From a bacterium (GTDB lineage: Bacteria; Spirochaetota; Leptospiria; Leptospirales; Leptonemataceae): DNA of 64,000 nt. The DNA lies in assembly GCA_024742665.1 (NCBI GenBank), contig JANSYA010000008.1, forward strand, positions 1-64,000. The letters run 5' to 3'. Below are positions 28,683-36,814 of the stretch, piece after piece (position 1 is the first letter of the stretch; each line of letters begins with the position of its first letter). A model generated the notes under the pieces. It searched no databases and was not told the origin of the DNA. It was given only the letters and a program-made list of their open reading frames with translations. The translations under genes and the position numbers were made by a program.

Positions 28683-28723
28683 AAAAAAGAAAACAGCCGC
28701 CCCCGTTTATCGAGAAGCGGCTG
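28683..28723 (-). terminator. Rho-independent terminator after the HDR-like gene
   Basis: On the minus strand a CAGCCGC/GCGGCTG stem (28717-28723 with 28694-28700) is followed by TTTTCTTTTTT. It lies about 60 bases beyond the stop at 28782. Confidence 0.85.
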
Positions 28724-28743
28724 CTGTCGTCTATTTGACTGTT

Positions 28744-28796
28744 GCTCCCTTCTTACGGGAGCGCAGCTCTGTGCCAGTAGCTCAATGAGCTACTGG
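28744..28796. other. Two tandem hairpins at the 3' end of the HDR-like gene
   Basis: GCTCCC/GGGAGC (28744-28762) and a perfect ten-base stem with a three-base loop (28774-28783 with 28787-28796) lie back to back. The second spans the stop codon. With the terminator at 28683-28723 they make three consecutive hairpins, possibly 3'-end stabilisers. Confidence 0.5.
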
Positions 28797-31079
28797 TTCT
28801 TGTGCAAATCCACCGGACTTGAGCGCTCCCGCGCCGCCTTTCATGCCGGCTTCGACGATCTCGGCGATGTCCAGGACTTTGACGCTCTGTTCCAGGCCCA
28901 TGCCTTTGATCCCGTCGGTCATCATCACGTTACAGAAAGGACAGGCCGTCGCGATCAGATCGGCGCCGGTGTCGACCAGCTGGCCGGTGCGCTTTTCGTT
29001 TACGCGACCATACTCTTCTTCCATCCACATTTGCGCGCCGCCCGCGCCGCAGCACAGGCTCGTCTTGTGGTGGTCGACCGCTTCGGAAACGTCCACGCCG
29101 ATCGCTTCGCGCACGAGGGTGCGGGGCTCGTCGTAGACTTCGTTGTAGCGACCCAGATAACATGAATCGTGGTAGGTCGGGCGACGATCGGACATCTTCG
29201 CGACTTCCGCCGGATCCATTTCGATTTTCTTCTCATGTAGCAGATTTTCGATATAGTCGGAGTGGTGCTCGACTTCGTAGTGTCCGCCCATCTGGGGATA
29301 TTCGTTTTTAAGCGTGTTGTAGCAGTGGGGGCAGGCCGTAACGATCTTCTTCACGTTGTATTCGTTCAGTTTATCGATGTTGGTCTGCGCGAGAGTCTGA
29401 TACAGATACTCGTTGCCGCCGCGGCGCGCGCTATCGCCCGTGCAATTTTCTTCGGTGCCGAGGATCGCGAAATTCACGTCCGCCTGCTGCATGATTTTCA
29501 CGAAGCTGCGAGCGATGGTTTTGTTGCGATCGTCGAAAGACGCCGCGCAACCCACCCAGTAGAGCACGTCGACGTTGGAATCTTCGGCCATGGTTTTTAC
29601 GCCGAGATCTTCGCACCAGTCGCCGCGGGTGTGCGCGCCCATTCCCCAGGGGTTGGAGTTGTTTTCCATGTTTTGCATGGCGGTTTGCAGTTCCGCCGGA
29701 ATCCGCGCTTCGACCAGAGTCAGGTTGCGGCGCATTTCCAGAATGGCCTCGAGCTGATTGTTGCCGACCGGGCACTGATCCACACAGGCGTAGCAGCTGG
29801 TGCAGCTCCAGAGCTCTTCGTCGGTAATGTACGGATTGCCGATGACCGGAGATGCGGCGTGGGTGCCGTCTTCGGCTTTGCCGGCCCACAGGCTGTCCCA
29901 GTGATCGAGGGTCGCATGCTTAACGTCGACCATGATCTTTTTGGGATCCAGCGGCTTGCCCGTGCGATTGGCCGGGCAGGCGACCGTGCAGCGACCGCAT
30001 TCAATGCAGGACAGGCCGTCCATCATCGCCGACCAGGGCAGTTCGCTGACGTTGCCCGCGCCCCAGACCGCGTCTTCGGCTTCCAGATCCTTCATGCTCA
30101 TCGCGCCGGCCGGAGTCGACTTGACCATGAAGAAGTTCATCGGAGCGAAGATCAGATGCGAGTGCTTGGACTGCGGCACGACGATCATGAAGACGTAGAC
30201 GGTGCCCAGGTGCAGCCACCACGCGAAGTCGCGCACGGCCGTGGCCGTTACGTCGTCGTTCATGCCCATGCCCTGTAAAACATACAGGACGGCGTTGTTG
30301 ATCCAGATGGCGTGAGCGCCGTCTTCGAGAAAGCGCTGGGCAGCGGCGCCGACCAGAGTCGAAGTCATCAGCGTGCCGATCAGCAGCAGGACGATTGCGG
30401 ATTGCGTCGACGGAATGTCGAGGCCCTTCGCCTGGCGCACCCAGCGGCGATAGGCGAAGTAGCCCAGGCCGCTCAGAACGAACAATGAGAAATACTGAAT
30501 AAAAGCTTCATACAGCGGAGTGCCGGATCCGATCAGCACGGCGAAGATGGCGCCGAACATCGCGAGGGAAATCGCGAGAGCCGTCCACTGCAGCAGCGGA
30601 TTCGTGAAGAAGTTGTTTTGCTTGCGAAAGCGCAGGCTGGAGAAAACCCCGATGACGACCGCGATGCCCGCGACCAGAGCCGCGACGGCGACCGCCGCCT
30701 GGGTGCCGGTCAGGCTGAGGCCGAGCCAGGTGAAGTCGGTCAGGTAGAACGTGTAGGGATTCACGCCGTTGACTTTGAACAGCGCCCAGGCGTTGCCCGC
30801 GATCATCTGACTGGTGGTGTGCACCAGATAGGCGATGAAGCCGTAGAAGATGAAGGCGTGCATGATGCCGCGCACGGGATGTTTGAACAGCTTGTATTGA
30901 AAGATGACGTTCAGTAAGAACGAGCGAATGCGGGCTTCCCAGCCGGCCAGGCCCTCGACGGGCTGGACTTTCGTCATCATCATGACGCGCACGCCGACGG
31001 CGTAGACGAAGAAGACGTTCGCGATTCCGAAAAAGGTAAGATGGAAAATATTGGTCAGCAGATCAGCCGTGGCGGGCAT
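28782..31079 (-). CDS. HDR-like membrane Fe-S oxidoreductase (possible ETF:menaquinone oxidoreductase)
   Basis: The 765-residue protein has about six N-terminal membrane helices of NarI/HdrE type (to ~residue 310). A ferredoxin-like domain follows with two [4Fe-4S] motifs (CIECGRCTVACP near 357 and CTSCYACVDQCP near 422). Then come two CCG domains as in heterodisulfide reductase subunit D, with CPHC near 583 and CCGAGGAQ near 673. This architecture is that of EtfD/Rv0338c-type proteins, thought to pass electrons from electron-transfer flavoprotein, for example during fatty-acid oxidation, to menaquinone. No etfAB lies nearby. The divergent mqnC next door fits a menaquinone-using chain. The gene ends in a strong terminator. 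Confidence 0.82.
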   Translation of the reverse strand: MPATADLLTNIFHLTFFGIANVFFVYAVGVRVMMMTKVQPVEGLAGWEARIRSFLLNVIFQYKLFKHPVRGIMHAFIFYGFIAYLVHTTSQMIAGNAWALFKVNGVNPYTFYLTDFTWLGLSLTGTQAAVAVAALVAGIAVVIGVFSSLRFRKQNNFFTNPLLQWTALAISLAMFGAIFAVLIGSGTPLYEAFIQYFSLFVLSGLGYFAYRRWVRQAKGLDIPSTQSAIVLLLIGTLMTSTLVGAAAQRFLEDGAHAIWINNAVLYVLQGMGMNDDVTATAVRDFAWWLHLGTVYVFMIVVPQSKHSHLIFAPMNFFMVKSTPAGAMSMKDLEAEDAVWGAGNVSELPWSAMMDGLSCIECGRCTVACPANRTGKPLDPKKIMVDVKHATLDHWDSLWAGKAEDGTHAASPVIGNPYITDEELWSCTSCYACVDQCPVGNNQLEAILEMRRNLTLVEARIPAELQTAMQNMENNSNPWGMGAHTRGDWCEDLGVKTMAEDSNVDVLYWVGCAASFDDRNKTIARSFVKIMQQADVNFAILGTEENCTGDSARRGGNEYLYQTLAQTNIDKLNEYNVKKIVTACPHCYNTLKNEYPQMGGHYEVEHHSDYIENLLHEKKIEMDPAEVAKMSDRRPTYHDSCYLGRYNEVYDEPRTLVREAIGVDVSEAVDHHKTSLCCGAGGAQMWMEEEYGRVNEKRTGQLVDTGADLIATACPFCNVMMTDGIKGMGLEQSVKVLDIAEIVEAGMKGGAGALKSGGFAQEPVAH

Positions 31080-31245
31080 ATAATGTTTCTCCTGGATTTA
31101 AGGCAGCGATTTGAGTGAATTTGATGGATTCATTCGAATCAGTCAGGCCCCGCAGGGGACCGGTTCGAAAGCAACGTTTCGTGAATTCTGATCCACGTCC
31201 AGAAAAAAGCTGTCCCTCTGTATCCTGCGAATATTTTTTACTGTC

Positions 31246-32355
31246 ATGGCCCTTTTTACTCCCCATGCGACAGACGCGATCCTTGAGAAGGCCCTGGCCG
31301 GCGAACGCATCACGCCCGCCGAGGCTCTGGCCCTCTATGACGACGGCGATTTTCTGAAAATCATGAGCGTCGCCCGAGAATTGAGAAACCGTCGCAATAA
31401 CCCGAACATCGTGACCTATACGATGTTCCGGGTGGTGAACTACACAAACTTCTGCAACGTGGACTGTAATTTTTGCAGTTTCATGGAAAGCTACGGCTCC
31501 GACCGCGGATATGTCCTGACCCCCGACCAGATCGTCGAAAAGATGCAGGAAGCAGTGGAGATGGGCGCCGATCAGATGTTCCTGCAGGGGGGCGTCTACA
31601 CCGAGCTCGGTCTCGACTACTATCTGGACATTATGCGCGCGGTCAAAGAGCGCGTTGGTCAGCACATTCACATTCGCGCCTTTTCGCCGGTCGAAATTCT
31701 GAGCTTAGAAGAAACCACCGGTAAGCCCCTGCGCGAAGTGCTGCGGGAACTCAAAGCCGCCGGAATGGATTCGGTGCCGGGCGCCGGGGCCGAGATTTTA
31801 ACCGATCGCATGCGTGCCATTCTCTCGGAAAAGAAATCGGGCGTCGACGGCTGGGTCCGGGCCATGCAGACCTGTCACGAAGAAGGCCTGCCGGGCAGCG
31901 CCAACGTCGTCTTTGGTTCTGAAGAAACTCGCGACGAAGTCATCGAACACCTGCGCGTCGTCCGGGATCTGCAGGATCGCACGGGGGGCTTTAAGTCTTT
32001 TATTCCCTGGACCTTCCAGCCCCAGACCAAAAAATTCAAAGTCCGCAGCGTGGGCACGCCGGAGTTTCTGAAAGTCCTGGGCATCTGCCGCATCTTTCTT
32101 GATAACATCGACCACATCGAAACCTCCCTGATGGTTCTGGGGCAGGGCGTGGGCTCGATCGCCCTGAACGGCGGGGCCGACGATATTTCGAGTATAGTTA
32201 TAGAAGAAAACGTTTTGCGCAGCTACGGCGTGAAGTCCGAGGAGAAGGCCCGGGATTTCATTCGGGACAGCGGCTATGAGCCGGCGCGGCGCAATCTCGT
32301 ATACGAAATCCAGGAAGGTCCGAAGCAGGACGCGAAAAAACCGGCGGCCGTCTGA
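31246..32355 (+). CDS. mqnC: Cyclic dehypoxanthine futalosine synthase MqnC
   Basis: This radical SAM enzyme cyclises dehypoxanthine futalosine in the futalosine pathway to menaquinone. The cluster-binding CxxxCxxC is CNVDCNFC (Cys70, 74 and 77), preceded by the family-typical VVNYTNF. Further signatures are [15 protein letters not shown] and [11 protein letters not shown]. At 369 residues the length is standard; the C-terminal ~20 residues are Lys/Ala-rich. A MqnE/CofH-type relative is the alternative, but the overall motif set fits MqnC better. The other mqn genes are not in this window. It is divergent from the HDR-like gene across 166 bases. Confidence 0.88.
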   Translation: MALFTPHATDAILEKALAGERITPAEALALYDDGDFLKIMSVARELRNRRNNPNIVTYTMFRVVNYTNFCNVDCNFCSFMESYGSDRGYVLTPDQIVEKMQEAVEMGADQMFLQGGVYTELGLDYYLDIMRAVKERVGQHIHIRAFSPVEILSLEETTGKPLREVLRELKAAGMDSVPGAGAEILTDRMRAILSEKKSGVDGWVRAMQTCHEEGLPGSANVVFGSEETRDEVIEHLRVVRDLQDRTGGFKSFIPWTFQPQTKKFKVRSVGTPEFLKVLGICRIFLDNIDHIETSLMVLGQGVGSIALNGGADDISSIVIEENVLRSYGVKSEEKARDFIRDSGYEPARRNLVYEIQEGPKQDAKKPAAV

Positions 32356-32433
32356 GCCCGGCGGCCAGGCCCCGACGAACCCGCATTGGCGCGATGACGC
32401 AGGCGGGGATCCGCAATCTCTTACAGAATCATT

Positions 32434-32862
32434 ATGGCATACTGGCTGATTAAAAGCGAACCCTATGAATACTCGTACGACCAATTGATTGCGGACGGCT
32501 CGACCCGCTGGGACGGCATTCGCAATTACATGGCCCGCAACAATCTGCGGGAAATGAAAAAAGGCGACACGCTGCTGTTCTATCACTCGAATAAAGGCCT
32601 GGAAATCGTCGGCACGGCGAAAGTATCGAAAACCGCCTATCCCGATCCCTCTGTCGATCCGAAGGCGAAGCAGCAGGACTGGTCCGCCGTCGACGTAGTG
32701 CCGGGCAAACGCCTGAAGCGGCCGATCAGCCTGAAAGAAGTCAAAGCGGATCCGATCTTATCGAAGAGCAACCTGGTGAAGTACTCGCGGCTGTCGGTCG
32801 CGGCGTTTACTAAAGAAGAATACGATCGCGTGATCGAGCTTTCGAAGCAAAAGCCGGAGTGA
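32434..32862 (+). CDS. EVE-domain protein
   Basis: The 142-residue single EVE domain (thymocyte nuclear protein 1-like) begins MAYWLIKSEPYEYSYDQL. It contains the characteristic RNNLREMKKGDTLLFYHSN and VDVVPGKRL segments. EVE domains belong to the PUA-like fold and bind modified bases in DNA or RNA. Stand-alone bacterial forms are common and of uncertain role. The start ATG 32434 has no strong ribosome site. It lies 78 bases after mqnC on the same strand. Confidence 0.92.
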   Translation: MAYWLIKSEPYEYSYDQLIADGSTRWDGIRNYMARNNLREMKKGDTLLFYHSNKGLEIVGTAKVSKTAYPDPSVDPKAKQQDWSAVDVVPGKRLKRPISLKEVKADPILSKSNLVKYSRLSVAAFTKEEYDRVIELSKQKPE

Positions 32863-32912
32863 GCGGGAATCCGATGACATCGCCGCACTGAAAGAATCGT
32901 ACCTTCGCCTGC

Positions 32913-33341
32913 ATGCTGCCTCAGATCGAAACTGCTCTACACCTCTTTCACTTCGGCCTGGTCGTTTTGATCTGGATGGTACAGCTGGTCATCTATCCTT
33001 CGTTCAAATACACCGACCCGGGTCAGTTCGCTGACTGGCATCGGATCTATACGGAGCGGGTTTCGCTTGTGGTCGTGCCGCTGATGCTGGGGCAGCTGGG
33101 TTTGAGCCTGGCTCGTCCGGTCGTGGAGTATTTGCAAAGCGGCGCGATTACGCTGCCGTCGCTGCTGGTCTTGTTGCTCGTGCTCGGCTGCTGGGCGGCG
33201 ACCTTTCTCATCTCCGTTCCGATTCACGCCGAGCTGCAGGAACGGGGCCGGGTGCAGTCGGTCGTGGAGCAGCTGGTGTTGACCAACTGGATTCGAACGG
33301 GGCTGTGGAGCGCGGTCTGCCTGCTGGACTTTTTTTATTAA
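32913..33341 (+). CDS. Small four-helix membrane protein
   Basis: The 142-residue protein has four predicted membrane helices (about 9-28, 48-66, 80-100 and 118-140). The first bears IWMVQLVIYPSF and is followed by a conserved-looking WHRIYTERVS loop and PIHAELQ. The layout resembles uncharacterised DUF1772/DUF4149-like membrane proteins. No catalytic motif is evident. It lies 50 bases after the EVE gene and is convergent with the oxidoreductase gene ending at 33355. Confidence 0.7.
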   Translation: MLPQIETALHLFHFGLVVLIWMVQLVIYPSFKYTDPGQFADWHRIYTERVSLVVVPLMLGQLGLSLARPVVEYLQSGAITLPSLLVLLLVLGCWAATFLISVPIHAELQERGRVQSVVEQLVLTNWIRTGLWSAVCLLDFFY

Positions 33342-33354
33342 ACCGCGCTGGAGT

Positions 33355-34368
33355 TTAAGATTCGATCCTGATTACGACTTTGCCCCGGGTATGACCGGCG
33401 CTCAGATAGGCGAAGGCTTCCCGGGATTGCGCCAGTTCGTAAACGCGATCGATGGCCGGTCGGATCTTCTGATCGCGAAGCATCTCAGCCAATCGCGCCA
33501 GAAGTTCCGGCGTGGATTCGGACGCCATCGAGAGAATCTGTGGTCCGCCCCGCAGCTTCGCGTATAAGCCCAGGCCCATCGCCGCGAAGGGCGCGCCGGT
33601 CGAACCGCCGACCAGCAAGTATTTTCCATTCGCCTTCGCCGCCCGCATCGCTTCGCTTACGGGGCGAAAGCAGGCCGCGTCGAAGACCAGATCCCACTTA
33701 CGATCCAGCCGCGTATAGTCCTGATGTTTATAATCGATTACGTGATCCGCGCCGAGCTCGCGAACGAAGTCTGATTTACCGGTCGAGCAGACCGCGGTGA
33801 CTTCCGCTCCCAGGGCCTTTGCGATTTGCACGGCGAAGCTGCCCACGCCGCCCGTCGCTCCGTTGATCAAGACGCTCTGACCGGCCTTCAATTTCGCCTT
33901 GATAAGACCGGCCAGGGCCGTCGAGCCGGAGATCGCAACCGCCGCTGCTTCGTCGAAACCCAGGTTCTCGGGTTTGTGTTCTAATTTATGCTCCGGGACC
34001 CGGCAGTACTGCGCCAGGGCTCCGCCGTAGTCGTGGAAGCCGTCGCGCCCGCCGAAGACCGCATCCCCGACTTGAAAGCGAGTTATGTTTTTGCCGATCG
34101 CCGCGACGACGCCGGATAGATCCGCTCCCGGCACCGGCTGCTTCGGTCGGGTCAGGCCGGTCATGAGTCTCAGGATTGCGGGTTCGCCTTTCAGTATCAG
34201 GGCGTCGCCCGCGTGCAGGGCCGCGGCGTGCACCTGGACGAGCACTTCATCGTCGCCAGGCAGCGGGCGGGGGATGTCGTTGATCGATATCAGCTCCGGT
34301 CCGCCGTAGGCGCGGACCGTCGCGGCCTGCATCGTGCCGGTGTGATTTGCAATTGTTGTGGGATTCAT
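33355..34368 (-). CDS. Zinc-free MDR-family NAD(P)H:quinone oxidoreductase
   Basis: The 337-residue medium-chain dehydrogenase/reductase has the nucleotide-binding signature GATGGVGSFAVQIAKALGAEV and the N-terminal GroES-like domain. It lacks the zinc-binding Cys cluster of alcohol dehydrogenases. Related proteins reduce quinones or reactive enones with NADPH. The ATG at 34368 overlaps the TGA of the upstream tetR by four bases, so the two are translationally coupled. This points to induction by the TetR ligand, probably an electrophilic or quinone-like compound (inference). The upstream open extension is antisense to tetR and is excluded. Confidence 0.9.
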   Translation of the reverse strand: MNPTTIANHTGTMQAATVRAYGGPELISINDIPRPLPGDDEVLVQVHAAALHAGDALILKGEPAILRLMTGLTRPKQPVPGADLSGVVAAIGKNITRFQVGDAVFGGRDGFHDYGGALAQYCRVPEHKLEHKPENLGFDEAAAVAISGSTALAGLIKAKLKAGQSVLINGATGGVGSFAVQIAKALGAEVTAVCSTGKSDFVRELGADHVIDYKHQDYTRLDRKWDLVFDAACFRPVSEAMRAAKANGKYLLVGGSTGAPFAAMGLGLYAKLRGGPQILSMASESTPELLARLAEMLRDQKIRPAIDRVYELAQSREAFAYLSAGHTRGKVVIRIES

Positions 34369-35015
34369 TTTTTGCGGGCTCCTTTCAGCAGATTGGCGAT
34401 GCCGGTTTTCAGGCTGGCTTCGAAGTCGATCGACATTGTGGCGGCGAAGGCCGGATCCTTCAGAACTTTTTTCTCGGTTTCGCCGGGCTGCGAACCGGCC
34501 CAGAGGCCCGTCGCCAGATAATAAAAGTGCATGCTCAGATCGCCGAGCTCCTGCATGGAAAGCTCCGGGTAGATTCTGGCGAGCTCCGCGAAGACGCCTT
34601 CGAAGGCGTCGAGGGAGCTCTGAAAGAATTCGCGCAGGTGCTGTTCCGAACTGTTGCGTTCCAGGGAGAGCTTGGCCAGCGGCGCGAGATCGAGAAATAC
34701 GGTGTGGCGCGCGGTTTCCCTGGTCCACACCTCCGCGAAGCGCTCGGGGGCGGCTCCGCGCCGCAGGGTTTTCAGGGCGGTTTCCAGTCCGGCGGCCCAG
34801 GCTTGCGAAGTATCGCCGAATATACGCAGAAAGATCTCTTCTCGCGAAGAAAAATAGCGGTACAGATTGGACTTCGTAAAGCCAGCTTCGCGCGCGATCG
34901 CGTTCAGGCCGGCGCTGCCGTAGTCGCCCTGTAAAAATAATTTCCGGGCGGCGGCGAGAATCTGGTCCTCCCGCTCTTTTTTTTGGTCGGGGCGAGTCGC
35001 GCGAAGATAGTCCAT
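34365..35015 (-). CDS. TetR-family repressor
   Basis: The regulator has an N-terminal TetR helix-turn-helix (ILAAARKLFLQGDYGSAGLNAIAREAGFTKSNLYRYFSSR) and a C-terminal ligand domain. The open frame starts at ATG 35048, but the predicted -10 (35046-35051) overlaps that codon. The later ATG at 35015 is therefore preferred, giving 216 residues beginning MDYLRATRP. The gene overlaps the downstream oxidoreductase by four bases. Two inverted repeats in the promoter suggest autorepression. Confidence 0.88.
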   Translation of the reverse strand: MDYLRATRPDQKKEREDQILAAARKLFLQGDYGSAGLNAIAREAGFTKSNLYRYFSSREEIFLRIFGDTSQAWAAGLETALKTLRRGAAPERFAEVWTRETARHTVFLDLAPLAKLSLERNSSEQHLREFFQSSLDAFEGVFAELARIYPELSMQELGDLSMHFYYLATGLWAGSQPGETEKKVLKDPAFAATMSIDFEASLKTGIANLLKGARKK

Positions 35016-35022
35016 AGTTAAG

Positions 35023-35074
35023 AGACCGCCGGTCTGCTGTTTTTTCATTTAAGAGACTGATGGTCTCCTGTCAA
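35023..35074 (-). promoter_or_regulatory. tetR promoter with two TetR operators
   Basis: On the minus strand TTGACA (35069-35074) and TAAATG (35046-35051) are 17 bases apart. One dyad, GAGAC-N5-GTCTC (35053-35067), fills the spacer. A second, AGACC-GCC-GGTCT (35023-35035), lies just past the predicted transcription start. Both fit the pattern AGAC[CT]GNNGGTCT, strong evidence for repressor binding at both sites. Confidence 0.7.
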
Positions 35075-35338
35075 GAAAAATCAAAAGCGCGCGGCCTCGA
35101 AATTTTTCAATCGCCGCCCCGGCGTGGCCCGGACTGTCGCAAAAGCCTTGCAATCATAGAGGTGCAATCGATCGGCCTGAGCCGCTATAAACTCGTCGCC
35201 GAACTGAATTCAGACAATGCAGAGCAACTGCCGCCCGGGCAAAGACCTCTACTTGCCGGCCGGCTCCTTTCTTGAGCGTTGCGCGGCATCGCCACCGGTT
35301 ACTCGGAGCGTTCTTTGAATTCGGTCGTGGGCCCCGAT
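35075..35338. other. Intergenic stretch between tetR promoter and tag
   Basis: These 264 bases lie between the tetR promoter and the 3' end of the tag gene. A pair of similar strings, TTGCAATC and GTGCAATC (around 35150-35170), was noted. No gene, terminator or RNA can be supported. Confidence 0.4.
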
Positions 35339-35995
35339 TTATTTCCGGCGGCCCATCTTTTTGACGCGCTCGTAGCAGTGGCAGTCGATCGTGTGATCGT
35401 TGACCATGCCGACGGCCTGCATGAAGGCGTAGACGATGGTCGGTCCCACGAATTTGAAGCCGCGCTTTTTCAAATCTTTCGACATGGCTTCGGCTTCCGG
35501 CGTTTTGACCGGCACCTGCTTGAGCGTCTTCCAGCGATTCTGGATCGGAGCGCCGCCGACGAAGTCCCACAAATAATCGCTAAACGAACCGAGCTCTTCG
35601 CGCAGTTTCAAATAGGCCTGCGCGTTCGTAATAAAGGCGTTTACTTTCAGGCGATTGCGCACAATGCCCGGATCTTTCAGCAGCGTTTCGACTTTGCGCG
35701 GCGTATAGCGGGCCATCTTTTGGGGATCAAAGCCGTCGAAGGCCTTGCGATAGGTCTCGCGCTTCTGTAAAATCACCAGCCAGCTCAAGCCCGCCTGGGC
35801 GCCGTCCAGCAGCAGCTTTTCGAAGAGCGCCTGATCGTCGTACTCCGGAACGCCCCAGTCTTCATCGTGGTAGGCGGCGTACATTTCGTTGTCGGCGTTG
35901 ACCCAGCCGCAGCGCGTGAGAGATTGTTTCGTCGCCTTTTTAGCCGTCTTCTTCGCGGGTTTGCGCGCCGGTTTTTGGGAATCAGGATTTTTCAT
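35339..35995 (-). CDS. tag: DNA-3-methyladenine glycosylase I
   Basis: This base-excision repair enzyme removes 3-methyladenine. The helix-hairpin-helix core contains the zinc ligands Cys in RCGWV, His in AYHDEDWG, and His/Cys in VNDHTIDCHC. LSW carries the conserved Trp. Where E. coli Tag has Glu38, this protein has Asp (LLDGAQAGLSW). A Lys/Ala-rich extension of about 27 residues precedes the domain and may bind DNA. The start at 35995 overlaps the stop of the upstream glycosylase-like gene by four bases (ATGA), so the two are coupled. Confidence 0.93.
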   Translation of the reverse strand: MKNPDSQKPARKPAKKTAKKATKQSLTRCGWVNADNEMYAAYHDEDWGVPEYDDQALFEKLLLDGAQAGLSWLVILQKRETYRKAFDGFDPQKMARYTPRKVETLLKDPGIVRNRLKVNAFITNAQAYLKLREELGSFSDYLWDFVGGAPIQNRWKTLKQVPVKTPEAEAMSKDLKKRGFKFVGPTIVYAFMQAVGMVNDHTIDCHCYERVKKMGRRK

Positions 35996-36678
35996 GCGTC
36001 GATGGAGCAGGCCAGGATCTTGCTGATATGATTGAGCGAGCGTCCGCCACTTTCTTTGCGCCACTGTAAGAAGGCATTCTGAGCGGCCTGGAGATCTCGC
36101 TGCGATGTCGGCGCCTTCGTCAGAATCTTTTGGTGAACCAGAGCGGCGACGACGTCATTCGAAAATAGAAATGTATCTTTGCCCATAAAGCGCAAAAAAT
36201 ACATGCCGCTCGCGCCCCCCAGGCGGTCGGCGTGTTTTTTCAAATGCTGCGAGAGACCGATCGGATCGTCGTCGGGCCAGTCGGCGAGAAATTTCCCGAA
36301 GCCGCCATGCTCTTTCGCGCTTTCCAGAACGAAGACCGCGTTCTCACGGACCGAATAGATCTTCTTGCGATTGCGGATCAGGCGCACGTCTGTGGCCAGT
36401 TCGTCCAGAGCTTCATCGGAAAGCCGCGCGACCTTCGCCGGCGCGAACTGAAAGAAGGCCCGCTCGAACTCCGGCCATTTGTCCTCGACGACTTTCCAGA
36501 CGAAACCCGCGCAGAACACGCGCTTCGCCATCTGGGATAGATAGCGATCGTCGGGAATCGCCGCGATCTGCTTCGCCTTCAGGGGCGGAGCAACCGCGGC
36601 CTTCAGCATTTTTTCGAAGGCCGCCGGGCCGCCGTGGCGTTTGGCGGCCCGTGCCAGGATCTGGTCGAATTTTTCCAT
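35992..36678 (-). CDS. Second HhH-GPD DNA glycosylase-like protein (Tag-like)
   Basis: The 228-residue protein belongs to the same helix-hairpin-helix superfamily as Tag, recognised by IPDDRYLSQMAKRVFCAGFVWKVVE-like and GGASGMYFLRFMGKDTF-like segments. It lacks the Tag zinc motif. Such proteins are often annotated as 3-methyladenine glycosylase I but form a separate group. The catalytic residue is not obvious and activity is unproven. It is encoded first in a two-gene, translationally coupled unit with tag. The start at 36678 is the only reasonable ATG. Confidence 0.85.
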   Translation of the reverse strand: MEKFDQILARAAKRHGGPAAFEKMLKAAVAPPLKAKQIAAIPDDRYLSQMAKRVFCAGFVWKVVEDKWPEFERAFFQFAPAKVARLSDEALDELATDVRLIRNRKKIYSVRENAVFVLESAKEHGGFGKFLADWPDDDPIGLSQHLKKHADRLGGASGMYFLRFMGKDTFLFSNDVVAALVHQKILTKAPTSQRDLQAAQNAFLQWRKESGGRSLNHISKILACSIDA

Positions 36679-36814
36679 GAGGGTAGACGGCTATTTCGAC
36701 GATTCATGCCCGGGCTGGAAACATTTTTTACCGGGGGGAGGCCGCGGCCGGAGCGCCGGGACGAGCCCGGGGCAATCGGCTTGCGTCGCCGATCACGGCC
36801 GATACGCTGGCAGG

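Noticed and set aside
29262..30278. 338-residue plus-strand frame
   Set aside because: It lies opposite the well-supported HDR-like gene and its composition is that of a complement frame.
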